Origin: Fulvia fulva
Lineage: Eukaryota > Ascomycota > Dothideomycetes > Mycosphaerellales > Mycosphaerellaceae
Direction: 5' to 3'
Assembly: GCF_020509005.1 (NCBI RefSeq)
Contig: NC_063023.1
Span: forward strand, 62,001-126,000
DNA: 64,000 nt
Part shown: positions 11,098 to 20,661 of the stretch, piece after piece
Numbering within the stretch: position 1 is the stretch's first letter
Layout of the letters: every line of letters begins with the position of its first letter
Notes under the pieces: model-generated
Database searches by the model: none
What the model was told of the DNA's origin: nothing
The model's input: the letters and a program-made list of their open reading frames with translations, nothing else
Program-made: the position numbers and the translations under genes

Positions 11098-12258
11098 TCA
11101 AGTACATGTAATGACCCCCTCCATCCAGTCCATCACGTCCCACTGAATGCATCCCGTCGTCGGCTCCACAAACATCATGCGAGCGCACATGGTCGCGAAC
11201 ACACACAAGTCCCGCTTCTGCCTGCAAGTTTGTCTCGCCATATGGACTCCTGGCACTCTTGATCGCCTTCTGCATCCACGTGTGCATCTCTCTGTCTCGA
11301 AGCACGTGAGGGCGGATGCGCTCAGACTTGGCGTTGTGGTAGCAGGTGTTGAAGACGTGCCATGCGGCGAGGGCCCAAGCCTCGTAGGCATCGTTGCCGT
11401 GCAGTATGTCCTCCTCTTCAAGGAGCATGGCGTATAGCAGGGTGTAGGCTCCGTTCTTGAGCATTTCGATGTCGCGTGGCGGGGCTTGGAGCTCGTTCGC
11501 GGCATCGTGGATATCGCCCTTGCGCAGCCAATAGCTGAGATGACGGAGCATGTGGCGACGCGTGTCACTGATCAGACGTTTCTTGGGCGGAGCGGTGCAG
11601 AGCTCGCAGGTGCAGTTGAATGACGAAGCTTTGTACAGAGCCTTTTGGCGCTCTGCCGTGGTGAGCCAGCCAACGACGCCGGAATAGCAGAAGCAGATCT
11701 CCTCTCATTCGGCAATGTCTCGCAGAGCTTTTACCGTGTGGTGGGTGGCACTCTTGTCCAGCGGAGTGAGGCACATCGCGTTCGGGCTGCATGAGTGGTT
11801 GATCTTGCTGGCGATGGTGTACATGCACACAGTTTGACTGAACATGTCGCCGCTGGTGAACTGATTGGCGTTAGCGTGCCGAGCTTGCATTTGCAACCTG
11901 GTCTGTGAGTTGAATCGTGGCGACATTGGTCAAAGATCGCCTTCTTCCATGGCGGCAAGTCGTTGTACGCGCGCTTGACCATCTTCTCATCGATGTCAAA
12001 CGGTCCTTTGAATACGAAGAGCGCCTCTTCCCCGAAGATGACAGTTCCTGTCTTGATGAGCGCGGTGGCAAACATGCCCACGCCCTTTCCAGGAGCTTGC
12101 TTGATCTCGAAATTGCCCGAGCCCAGTGCTATGAAGCATGTTAGTGAGAGCTGGTTGTGAGTGATGGCGTGCGTACTCTGCATTCCCTTCGGCGGATTGG
12201 TGGCAGGCTTTGGCACCTTCATGCTGGCTGGTACGGGAACTTTGTTCTTGCTCGCCAT
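11098..12258 (-). pseudogene. SET-domain protein gene, broken by a stop and frame changes
   Basis: The start MASKNKVPVP is at 12258; an intron at 12176..12129 is clean and joins to TLGSGNFEIKQAPGKGVGMFA, the first SET motif. The frame then changes near 11930. SPRFNSQTRL...SKINHSCSPNAMC carries the NHSCSPN core for S-adenosyl-methionine and lysine binding. An in-frame TGA at 11714 region replaces the residue expected in IAE-x-EEICFCY. The post-SET-like CTCELC follows, then helices (MLRHLSYWLRKGD...), and a further frame change near 11220 leads into LCVFATMCARMMFVEP and a stop at 11098. An intact copy would be a lysine methyltransferase-like protein of the SMYD/Set5 kind. No introns can explain the three breaks. 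Confidence 0.6.
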
Positions 12259-12801
12259 CTTGGTTGGAGCTTTGAGCTCGTGGTTTGTGAAGCTGAAGTG
12301 AAAGTGGTGGGCGTTTGAAGAAGTTGATCAACCAAGTGAAGCTCGCTAGTGGTCGCGCTAGGCAGCAAGCGCGTCAAAGAGGCAAGCGCAAGCGCGCTGT
12401 TTAGAACATGATGGCAGGAGCAATGCGACATCCTCTTTCCGTGTCCGCGGCGAGCCAGCCGCTTTACTCCACAGCAGATATCGAAGCGCTGTCAATACAT
12501 CTTTCGTCCACGACAGCTTGGACGTATCGAGTGAGCTAGTTCGCTGTTCTCCATGAAGTTGGCACATCGAGCACAGCCAGCGGGTGACCGCAGCGAAGCT
12601 AGCAACGATCTTGCAGGAACGACATATCCTGTCACCACCTCTTTGATCACGTCCTGGGACCAATATCGCCATGAGTATCTGTACAATAGCTCTTCATTGA
12701 ACCTCTTACACCCTTCATCCACTGAGCGTATCTTTTACGACCGCTGCCACTGTTTCGTTCCATGCTCCGTCTTGCCACGACTGGCTCTTCTACCTCATAG
12801 T
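12259..12801. other. gene-free stretch
   Basis: This is the upstream flank of the SET pseudogene and the 3' flank of the Aim19-like gene. I see only short conflicting frames. Confidence 0.45.
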
Positions 12802-13258
12802 TCAAACCTCCTTCTCCTCCCTAGTCCCTCTCCAATAAGCCCACCCGCCTGCCACCGCATTCGCCGCACACAGCCCCAAACTCGCGCCCCTCACAATGCC
12901 CCTCGCGCCAAACTTCTTAGCCAATGGATAGTGTCTCCTCCTCGCCAACACAAAGTATGCCATCGACCACGCCGACATGAGACCAGCACTATCTTTCTTG
13001 AATCCTTGGATGTTTAGGTATGAAGAGAAGAGGAGGATGGGAGGGAAGAGCATCGGTAGGGTTTGGAATGGACGCATGTGCTGAGCGGTGATGAGGGTTG
13101 CGAGGAGGACTGGCGGGAGGGGGTTCTCTGAATCAATGGGTTAGCTCACATGATGAGGGAAGAACTGTTTCGTTTCCTTCACCTCCCCATGCTTTTGCAT
13201 AGGCGAAGACGCCTTGTTTTGCGCCTTCTGCATCGGGTGCTTTCGATGGCATTGGCAT
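12802..13258 (-). CDS. Aim19-like mitochondrial membrane protein (two exons)
   Basis: CDS complement(join(12802..13127,13183..13258)), 133 residues. Exon 1 encodes MPMPSKAPDAEGAKQGV and AYAKAWG; a 55-nt intron (GTGAAG, branch CTAAC, ATTCAG) joins to ENPLPPVLLATLITAQHMRP. Three or four hydrophobic helices follow, with KKDSAGLMSAWSMAYFVLARRR in the middle and GIVRGASLGLCAANAVAGGWAYW near the end. The size, helix layout and the central Ala-Gly/Trp-Ser pattern resemble the fungal Aim19 family (altered inheritance of mitochondria), whose precise role is unknown. The second Met (13252) is an alternative start. It is divergent from the DnaJ gene. Confidence 0.7.
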
Positions 13259-13758
13259 CTTGTCGGTCGTTGTTCTGGTCGAGGCGTGGGAGGATCGTTG
13301 CTTCGTGATTCGCTGCCCTCAACTGCAGCGGCGGTATGGCAGAACTTGAAAGAGCGCTCGCCTCAATAGAATCGTACAATGGGGTGTCACAAGATAGTTC
13401 TGCCAGATGAAGTGAATGTCGACCAGCGAGACGTCATGAAGAAGCGCGGACTTCTCGGCCGGGATTTTGGCTCGGCCAGGGTCTGTCAGATGTCGACTTC
13501 CGCATGGAGATCTGGCATCAATCAACACCAAAGGCCCAACTCTAAATCAACACTCTGTCAACAACACAACATACACTTCCTCGACTCTTGGACATTACTC
13601 ATCTTGAAGAGACCACACCTTGCTCGCATACCGCCAATCCTCGCCATCCTTCCTTGCGCCGACTCTCCTCCGCTGATCGCGCACACCCCGCGCTCCTCCG
13701 CCGCCGCCAAGGCAACACCCCAAGATCGACACAAACTGTACTATATCCCACCATCACG
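13259..13758. promoter_or_regulatory. shared divergent promoter region (Aim19-like / DnaJ)
   Basis: 500 bp between divergent starts. The half next to the DnaJ ATG is C/A-rich and CT-rich and is read as leader. No coding evidence. Confidence 0.45.
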
Positions 13759-14808
13759 ATGCCCGACGACAAGAAAGACCACCACAAGCACGACGACGGC
13801 TCCTCCTCCCGCGCCTTCACAGTCGAGCAAAAAGCCGCAGTTCTGCGGGTAAAGAAATGCAAAGCGACAGATTTCTACGATATCCTCGGCCTCGAATCAG
13901 TGCGAACGACGTGTAGCGATGGCGAGATCAAGAAGGCATATCGGAAATTGTCGCTCCTGACACATCCGGACAAGAACGGATATCCCGGCGCAGATGAAGC
14001 GTTCAAGCTGGTGTCGAGGGCGTTCCAGGTCTTGAGCGATAGCGATAAGAAGCAGAAATACGACAAATTTGGCGGCGACCCAGATAATCGCTTCGCGGGC
14101 GCGAGCGCAAGTGGTGCGAGTTCGTTCTCAGGTTTTGCGCAACAACGGGGTGGTGGAGGGAGGGGGCCGATGTTCGAGGAGGAGATAAGTCCCGAGGAGC
14201 TCTTCCGACAATTCTTCGGCGGAGGCGGTGGCATGGGAGGACCGTTTGGTGGGATGGGCGGTGGAGGGTTTGGAGGGCCGGGCTTCGTGTTCAATATGGG
14301 AGGAGGGCCAGGGATTCGAGTACATCAATTTGGAGGAAACCGACCCAGGAGGAGACCGCACAATCACGAGAATCAACAACCACAATCCGCATTCCAGGCG
14401 CTGCAGGGACTATTACCGCTGCTACTACTCTTCATCCTTCCCCTCCTCTCCTCCCTCTTCTCTGGCTCAACACCCTCAGGCCCGGGTATGCGCTTCGACG
14501 GCGCAGTCAATCCTCACACACAACAACACACCACCCGCAATCTAAAAGTCAACTACTGGGTAAATCCGGTCGAAGTCAAAGATTACACAGGCAAGCAATG
14601 GAAACAACTCGATGCAACAGCGGATCGGAAGTACGTCAACCAATTGAGCACGGAATGCGAATTGGAACAAAGTCAACGACAACGGTTAGCGCAAGAGGCG
14701 CAGGGCTTCTTCTTCACTGATCAGGTCAAGATGGATGAGGCGCGGAAGATGAAGATGCCGAGTTGTCAGAAGTTACAGGGGTATGGGTTGAAGTTACCGG
14801 GGTATTAG
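13759..14808 (+). CDS. ER membrane J-protein, Hlj1/DNAJB12 type
   Basis: 349 residues, single exon. It is probably a tail-proximal membrane co-chaperone that stimulates Hsp70 at the ER surface for ER-associated degradation. Seen: a charged His/Lys-rich N-terminus (DDKKDHHKHDDG), a J domain at about 36-105 with the HPD motif at 69-71 (THPDKNGYPGA) and KYDKFGGDPDNRF, a Gly/Phe-rich segment (about 115-195), one strongly hydrophobic helix LLPLLLLFILPLLSSLF, and a C-terminal domain of the DUF1977 kind (YWVNPVEVKDY...LEQSQRQRL...MKMPSCQKL). The start is the ATG at 13759 because the upstream in-frame codons lie in low-quality leader sequence. Confidence 0.88.
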   Translation: MPDDKKDHHKHDDGSSSRAFTVEQKAAVLRVKKCKATDFYDILGLESVRTTCSDGEIKKAYRKLSLLTHPDKNGYPGADEAFKLVSRAFQVLSDSDKKQKYDKFGGDPDNRFAGASASGASSFSGFAQQRGGGGRGPMFEEEISPEELFRQFFGGGGGMGGPFGGMGGGGFGGPGFVFNMGGGPGIRVHQFGGNRPRRRPHNHENQQPQSAFQALQGLLPLLLLFILPLLSSLFSGSTPSGPGMRFDGAVNPHTQQHTTRNLKVNYWVNPVEVKDYTGKQWKQLDATADRKYVNQLSTECELEQSQRQRLAQEAQGFFFTDQVKMDEARKMKMPSCQKLQGYGLKLPGY

Positions 14809-15005
14809 CGAAAACCCAATCCCATCTTTTGAGTGAATCAGCGATTTTCTCGTGAATGGAATCTTTTCTCTGACGAGCTTTTTTTGCAGTAGATTTGTTC
14901 TTCCTCATGCTGCGCTTTGATGTGCCTGCACCAACCGGGTCCGCTTTCGTCAAGGCTTGCTGGGCCATTCGCATAAGAACCCATACCTTGTCTTGCCTGG
15001 CGCAT
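14726..15005 (-). CDS. possible small basic protein overlapping the DnaJ 3' end
   Basis: Exon 1 15005..14987 (MRQARQ), a 61-nt intron with donor GTATGG and acceptor GTGCAG, then exon 2 14925..14726. The first 45 residues are strongly basic and helix-like (SKRSMRKNKSTAKKARQRK, then DSIHEKIADSLKRWDWVFA), followed by a Thr/Ser/Pro tail. The splice sites are good and the text is protein-like. However, the last 83 nt run antisense to the DnaJ coding region, and no family is recognised. If real, it is a tail-to-tail overlapping gene, possibly nuclear or nucleolar from its charge. Confidence 0.3.
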
Positions 15006-16310
15006 GCTGTTATGCACGAGCGTTGCGTCTGGGGCTTATGAGGACGGTATGATGCTCTTAGCGCCATGCCCACGCGCACGCGACTTACGCCCAGCGATCG
15101 GGACATTCTCCCGCCAAGTCTCGAAATGCAACGCGACCGATAGTCAACGACGTGAGCCGCGTAAAACTCGCAAGACCCCATCATCAGCGTCGAACACAGA
15201 CTGCTTTCTCGGGTCGGCCTTGAATACCTCCCTTTCCGCCTCTCTCCTCTCCCGGACCCGCCGACACTTTGCGACGAAGGCTGGGGGCCCCTTCTCCTTG
15301 GACACTTCGCCGGGTAGAACACTAGGAGACTGATGGGGCGGTTACGGCTCGCGCGCCGACCTGGCCTGCCTCTGTACGTGTTTAATTTCTATGCGGCTAT
15401 ACCGTCCACTGACCAAGACGTGGTCCGGCAGTAAAAGGAAACGGGGCGTGGCGATCGATGTGAGGCCGCGGGAGGGATTCTCAAAATCTCGCCGTAATGT
15501 GTCGCAATGAGAATCACGAGTTTGGCTGGACACTTCCACTTACCACTTTGACGGATGCGGTACTTGAGCAGATAAGGCAACAGATAGAATGCATGTGAAG
15601 TACGTCAATATGGTAATGACACAGCAGCAGATCGCTTGCGTTCGTATTGCATTCGTCCATCGTGAAGTTATGCTAACGGCTGTCAAGATGCACATCGCTC
15701 TCGTTCCAGTCCATGATCTTCTCGGCGTGCCACATGCACGAAAAGCAAAATAAGCCTCCCCCAATAACGCAAGCGCAGAGGATGCGGCACAGAACTCAAA
15801 AGTCCCAGAAAGATCCAGACCGAAATACCATTACTGAAGTTCTTGTGCCCGGTCCGTTCCCTTGACAGCGGCTCTTGCACATCAAGCCCAAAGCCTTGCA
15901 ATCGCGCATAATACCTCACGCAGATCAAATGATCTACGCAAAGCGGCAGCGCATCCTCAGGCCCAAGCAGGAAACCAGACTCCGATAATGCATCGAAGCG
16001 CTCGAAGCGCAAAGCTGAAGCAAGCTTATGCTGAAGAACGTGATAGCCGACCTCCATCGGTGCTCCCGTTCGCCTGCTGCACAGACGCCTGCAACTCGCA
16101 AAACAGTCCTTCCACAATACCACCCACGTCTCGTCGCACCGGGAAGCCTCCGGCTGATTGGGACCATGGTCATGGTGTGTTGTGCATTGCCATTGGACGA
16201 TGCCCGTGTCTTGCCATCTGTGATCTGCTGGATCTATGCAGGACCTCGACTGCCCGCACGCACGGGCACTTCAGACAGCACCTGGGTGAGCTTTTGGCAA
16301 CTACCATACA
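15006..16310. other. gene-poor stretch
   Basis: No supported gene. One minus-strand frame (16123..15683, 146 codons) has plausible text (LQHKLASALRFERFDALSES, then hydrophobic IWIFLGLLSSVP-like sequence) but no family and no clear start. It may be a further remnant linked to the BTB pseudogene that ends at 16311. Confidence 0.35.
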
Positions 16311-17197
16311 CTACACTCGAGGATAAAAGAGTATGTATGGTAGTCCGTCGAGAGCCTTGATGTGCTCAGTTCGGTTGTTGCCATGAGCTGACAGGGGCAC
16401 ATCCCTGGCGAAGACATCCACCATCAGGCGGTAGGGAGCTGCAGTTGGAGGCAGAAGAGTGTCCGAGAGCCTCCTGAGATCTTCCTCGGTGGGTCTGTCT
16501 GGCGTAGTAGACCGGCCGGAGACAGTACATCTTGAGCTGGATCATCTCGAGTACCATCATCCGGAGCTCACGAGTATCGTATTGGTCAGTGAATGCGTAG
16601 AGCTCAATCAGCCAAGCCCATGGCCAGCTGAATCGGATTGAGGTGCAGACCACTGAGCGCTCCGCTGTCGGGCGAGCGACACATCCATCCTTGGTAACAA
16701 TCTTTGACCTCGTGGATCGTTGGTGACGCGGCACTGGCAGGGTCAGAGGCGTGTTGCGCGGTTGGCACTCGCATGTCCGTGGCAGGGCGCGACCCGTCTA
16801 CCATCTTGAGAGACTTCGTCGACTACGTCGAACTTGCGCTTCTTGGTTCTCGAGGAATACTCGGCTAGTATACCATACAGCCAGCTAACCAAACACTCAA
16901 CCCACCCAGCCGTGGACATCCCTAATCTCGATCTCGTTCGTGACCGCCTCGTTGAAGCCCTTCTTGAAAGGCGCCTGCGAGGTACGCTGACTTCGCGCAG
17001 AGTAGTTCTCCGGGCATCCTGAAGGTGTGTTTGCTGTCTCCCTCGTGGACATTGATGGTGATCATGATGGGGTTATACAGACTAGAAATAGGGAAGAAGT
17101 ATGGGATATTCCAGATCGAGACCTCAGCCGGCAACGTACCTTTGTCACCAGCCCCTCGCTCCACTTCGCAATCGGACCACCCGCTTGAAACGTGCAC
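16311..17197 (-). pseudogene. BTB/POZ-domain protein gene with several frame changes
   Basis: The start of the domain reads PIMITINVHEGDSKHTFRMP and LLCAKSAYLAGAF. One extra base in TTT shifts the frame to KKGFNEAVTNEIEIRDVHGW; an extra G in GGG shifts it to VECLVSWLYGILAEYSS and KKRKFDVVDEVSQDG. Later frames give WPWAWLIELYAFTDQYDTRE and LEMIQLKMYCLRPVYYA; a last +1 step near 16505 gives PTEEDLRRLSDTLLPPTAAP and LMVDVFARDVPLSAHG, ending at 16311. This is the usual order of a fungal BTB protein (a likely cullin-3 adaptor or transcription-related protein). The 5' end is uncertain; frames up to 17283 may be an earlier exon. Confidence 0.6.
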
Positions 17198-17484
17198 GCA
17201 TCACACGCATGTATCGTGATCCTTGCGCGACGCAGCCCTCCTCCCATCCCCTTCGGGGATGGAAGTCTTGTACCGGTAACCATGGCGAAGCGCTCGCAGA
17301 CGTCCGAGTTTCCTGCCGCGCGCGAGAGAGAGAGAGAGAAGCTCGGTCGTTATTCACATATTGCCATGGCTTTTGAATCACTCCTACCAACGCCTTTGCT
17401 AAACTCAACTTCCCAAGGGTATCATGCAACACAAAAATCCAACGCGCATACATTGAACCCACGCCCCCCCCCCCCTCACATTCC

Positions 17485-18657
17485 TCACGCCTTCTCAGCA
17501 TCCCTGATTTTAATCTCCTGCTCCTCCTTCTCCGCCAACTTCCTCATATCAAGCAGCGTCTGCACCTTGCCCATAATCCCCTCAAAGACCTCAATAACAC
17601 TTCCCGTCGGCAACGGAATCAAATCCTGCACACCGACGTTCTGCAGTATCGCCGCAATCTTCTCCGTCTGGATGGTGCTCTTGGCGATCCGAGGCTTACT
17701 CAGTTTATCTGACGCGAAGGAGATGCCGCTGGGGAGTTTGTCGGTTGTGTGGATCACGCCGAAGCGGGACATGTCGGATTTTGAAAGGTCGGTGGGGAGG
17801 GCGGATTGGGGCGTTGCGGAGGGGAGGGAGTCGCGGGTTGGGCGGCGGGCGGGGAGGGTGTTGGGGTCGGAGGCTTGGGCCGTGAGGGAGTCGCGGGGGC
17901 GGGCAGAGATGGGGGCCGTGCCGGGGAGGCCATCGTAAGCTGGATTGCCGGTGGGGCGGAGGCGAGGGTTCTTCTTGAGGCGGTCTTGGGCGAGGAGTTG
18001 TTGCCATAGACCCGTGAGGGCTTGGGAGGTGTTGTATTGGTAGCTGTTGGTGTTGGGGGAGGGGTGATCGAGTCGTTTGCGCAGGTCTTCGCGCTGGCTG
18101 TCGAGGGTGGCTTGGTTGAGCATTATACGCTGCAATTCGCCGAGGAGGACGGATTCTTCGTCGACTTCGTTGGCGCGGCGGTAGAGGTGGCCTTCGGCGA
18201 GGCGTTTGCGGGAGGTTTCTTGCTCGGGTTTGAAGTTGGACAGGGTTTCGTATTGGGTGTAGTCTGCAGCGGTCATGGACGATATGGGCGTGGCCAGAGC
18301 GAGCAAGGCAGCTGATATGGTGTAGTAGCGGGCCTTCATGTCCTCCATCGAGCGCTCTGAGCCTTCGTATGCGTAGTGATCTGCGACGACGGGCCATTTG
18401 CCATTGCACTCGCGATATGTCTCGACCAAGTAGTCGGTCTCTTCCTTGGTCCAGCCTTCGCTGATGAGGTGTTTCTCGTACACGTCGGCGTCGTATTGGG
18501 GTACGTCGACACCAACGTTGTACGGCGCGAAACTGCGGCTCGGATGGCTTTCGTCGCGTTTTGCTCGTTCCCACCTTTGGACGTGTGCCAAGTCGCGTCG
18601 TTCTGTTGCCGGAGTCTGCGCCCATCGCGCCGCTCGACGAGGTCGCGAGATGGCCAT
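17485..18657 (-). CDS. SWC4: Swc4/DMAP1-like chromatin-complex subunit, N-terminally short
   Basis: 390 residues from the ATG at 18657. Swc4 (Eaf2, DMAP1) is a shared subunit of the SWR1 histone-exchange and NuA4 acetyltransferase complexes. Seen: RWAQTPATERRDLAHVQRW near residue 10, corresponding to the family's W-x-F-x-N-x-A-R-x-D-x-L region; the SANT/Myb-like domain with WTKEETDYLVETYRECNGKWPVVADHY at about 67-95; KRLAEGHLYRR and a long helical stretch to about 190; a Pro/Ser-rich linker; and a C-terminal helical segment (GVQDLIPLPTGSVIEVFEGI) to the Lys/Glu-rich end. The family normally has about 100 more residues before the first motif. Only 246 bp separate this start from the next gene and I found no exon there, although an acceptor (CTCCAG) just before the ATG hints at one. 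Confidence 0.8.
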   Translation of the reverse strand: MAISRPRRAARWAQTPATERRDLAHVQRWERAKRDESHPSRSFAPYNVGVDVPQYDADVYEKHLISEGWTKEETDYLVETYRECNGKWPVVADHYAYEGSERSMEDMKARYYTISAALLALATPISSMTAADYTQYETLSNFKPEQETSRKRLAEGHLYRRANEVDEESVLLGELQRIMLNQATLDSQREDLRKRLDHPSPNTNSYQYNTSQALTGLWQQLLAQDRLKKNPRLRPTGNPAYDGLPGTAPISARPRDSLTAQASDPNTLPARRPTRDSLPSATPQSALPTDLSKSDMSRFGVIHTTDKLPSGISFASDKLSKPRIAKSTIQTEKIAAILQNVGVQDLIPLPTGSVIEVFEGIMGKVQTLLDMRKLAEKEEQEIKIRDAEKA

Positions 18658-18903
18658 ACTGGAGTGATGGGGTGGTGGAGGTGTGTCGAGTGAGCATCTA
18701 CAAGTAATGTGCTCGCATGTGAAGGTGGAAGGACGATGGCCAATTCTCGGGGAAAGCGCGGCTTCGAGGACCAAGAATCGTCCAAGGTGGTCTCTTCCCT
18801 TTCCCATTACCCTCTCTTCAACTAGATAAGTACAAGACTTCCTTGATTTCAAGCCGCCATACACGGCATACACTAGACGCTCAGCCAAATACCCGCTTCA
18901 ACA

Positions 18904-20661
18904 TCAAAGTATCATAACCGGCAACCGACTCCCCATCCACCTCGGATCCAAAACCTTGGCAGCGCTATCATCAAACTCATGTAAACACCACCACAAACAA
19001 GCCCGAAACTGCAACATCACCCAGATTTCCTCCTCGCTCACCCTCCCATCCTTGCCCACATCCCCATCCCCATCCTTCTCCCCCGCTCCAATCAGCAGAT
19101 CCGGCTCCGCATTATGAACACTCGCACTGAGCGGAAAATTCGTATCCTGCCTCTTCGCATGCTCCGCCACAGCTGGGCGCAGCACATTGAAGTAGAGACT
19201 CATAAGCTGCGCCTCATCATCAGCTTCGAGTTGGCTCAGCGCTGAGTCCGTGGGGAGTAATTGATCCAGAAGCGTGGTGATGTGGGCCGTCACGACGGGA
19301 ATCACAGCCGTCTCGCCACATTCCTTCCCGGTGAGAAACCGGTCACACTGCTCAATCACATCATGCGCCGCTTCCCGCATGGTAATGTCGATTTCGCTTT
19401 CTTCGTCGGCCCAGACGGGTTCAAGCTTTTCCAGCCAGACGGTTTCAATATAGAGTACTTGCGGCGACGGAGGGCCGGGGAGTGCGATCAGTTGGGACTG
19501 GAATTCACGCATCAGGGCGCAGGCGTTGAACGTATCGATCCATGCGCCGTGGTAGGTTGGATTGGGGAGTTTCTTAAAGTTACTGCCTCGGAGGCGGAAA
19601 GTGCGGCCCAGCATGGCTATGAGGTCGAAATTGATAGAGCGGCCTAGAGTTTGATCGCTGCTGGTCTGGAGGAAGCGGGTGACGGTTTGGGATTTGCAGT
19701 GGACGTACTTGAGAGTTTTGCGGATGGAGCGTTCGTCGCCCAAGGTGAGGCGGTATGTCCACGTTGGAGCTTGGGAGGAAGAAGAGGAGGAGGGAGGGAC
19801 GTCGAAGATGCTAGGCACAGTTCCGAACATGATGTCCTTGACGGCGGCGTTGGGAATGACTCGGTTAGGTTTATAAGCCGCAGTGAAGTTCGGACCCGTC
19901 TGGACGAAGGAGATGACGATGCCTAGAGACTGAACAGTAGAAGACGTGAGCGCGAATCCATTCCCTTCCGCTCGGAGGTTGCCTTCAGCGGGATCAAAGA
20001 CGACCCAGGAGAGACCTAGCATCATCGCCATCTCAGCAATATGCGTAAGCGCCGAAGTAGCATAGGGCCTCAGGACAGATTCCGGCATGAAATCCCAATT
20101 TCTATCGCGACCTTGTAGCTGGACGCACATGCTGTATTCAGGCGGTTTGACAGGTTTGAGGCCGCCGCGCGGAGGGGCGGATTCGCGGGTTTCTTTGTCC
20201 CAGAGACGGGTATCGGCTTCGTTTTTCTGGAGCATGGCCAGGAGCGTAACCCAGGAGGCGCGTTCATCATTCGTCGTATGGACTCTCGTGAAGAAGGAAC
20301 CCGATCCTGAGTCATCCTTTTCCTTGGTGGTGTTGACAGGATTCCAGGAGAGGGTGAGTTCCTTTGACTTGTCCGTGCCTTCGACGTTCCGGATGACTGC
20401 GCCGGGGACCGGGCCGCGATCGTTTGTTGGTTTGGCGACGAAGAGGACTGGAGTTTTGAATGCGACTGCGAAGCGGAGCTCTTCGAGGACGAAGTGTCGT
20501 CGTCGGTGCTTGACCCAGGGACCCATTACGCTTTCTGCGCATTTTCGGTAGCCTTCTGCTGTGGAGATGTATTGTTGGAAGGCTTGAATGACGGAGAGGA
20601 AGAAGGCGATGATGGCGATGACTAGGGAGACGTAGCCCAGAATGGTGGCAGAGTCGGCCAT
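18904..20661 (-). CDS. large membrane-anchored fungal protein (modin-like)
   Basis: 585 residues, single exon. The N-terminus has one strong hydrophobic helix (ILGYVSLVIAIIAFFLSVIQ, residues 8-27) followed by QQYISTAEGYRKCAESVMGPWVKHRRRH, typical of a conserved fungal family that databases often label 'modin'. The rest is predicted cytosolic or lumenal: a Trp/Pro-rich middle, a Ser run in PPSSSSSSQAPTW at about 300, and an acidic Gly/Asp stretch (GEKDGDGDVGKDG) close to the C-terminus that ends LDPRWMGSRLPVMIL. The function is not established. The family link rests on the N-terminal pattern and length. Confidence 0.8.
   Translation of the reverse strand: MADSATILGYVSLVIAIIAFFLSVIQAFQQYISTAEGYRKCAESVMGPWVKHRRRHFVLEELRFAVAFKTPVLFVAKPTNDRGPVPGAVIRNVEGTDKSKELTLSWNPVNTTKEKDDSGSGSFFTRVHTTNDERASWVTLLAMLQKNEADTRLWDKETRESAPPRGGLKPVKPPEYSMCVQLQGRDRNWDFMPESVLRPYATSALTHIAEMAMMLGLSWVVFDPAEGNLRAEGNGFALTSSTVQSLGIVISFVQTGPNFTAAYKPNRVIPNAAVKDIMFGTVPSIFDVPPSSSSSSQAPTWTYRLTLGDERSIRKTLKYVHCKSQTVTRFLQTSSDQTLGRSINFDLIAMLGRTFRLRGSNFKKLPNPTYHGAWIDTFNACALMREFQSQLIALPGPPSPQVLYIETVWLEKLEPVWADEESEIDITMREAAHDVIEQCDRFLTGKECGETAVIPVVTAHITTLLDQLLPTDSALSQLEADDEAQLMSLYFNVLRPAVAEHAKRQDTNFPLSASVHNAEPDLLIGAGEKDGDGDVGKDGRVSEEEIWVMLQFRACLWWCLHEFDDSAAKVLDPRWMGSRLPVMIL

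Noticed and set aside
17464..17475. Poly-C run near the Swc4-like stop
   Set aside because: A simple homopolymer in the 3' flank without other signal.
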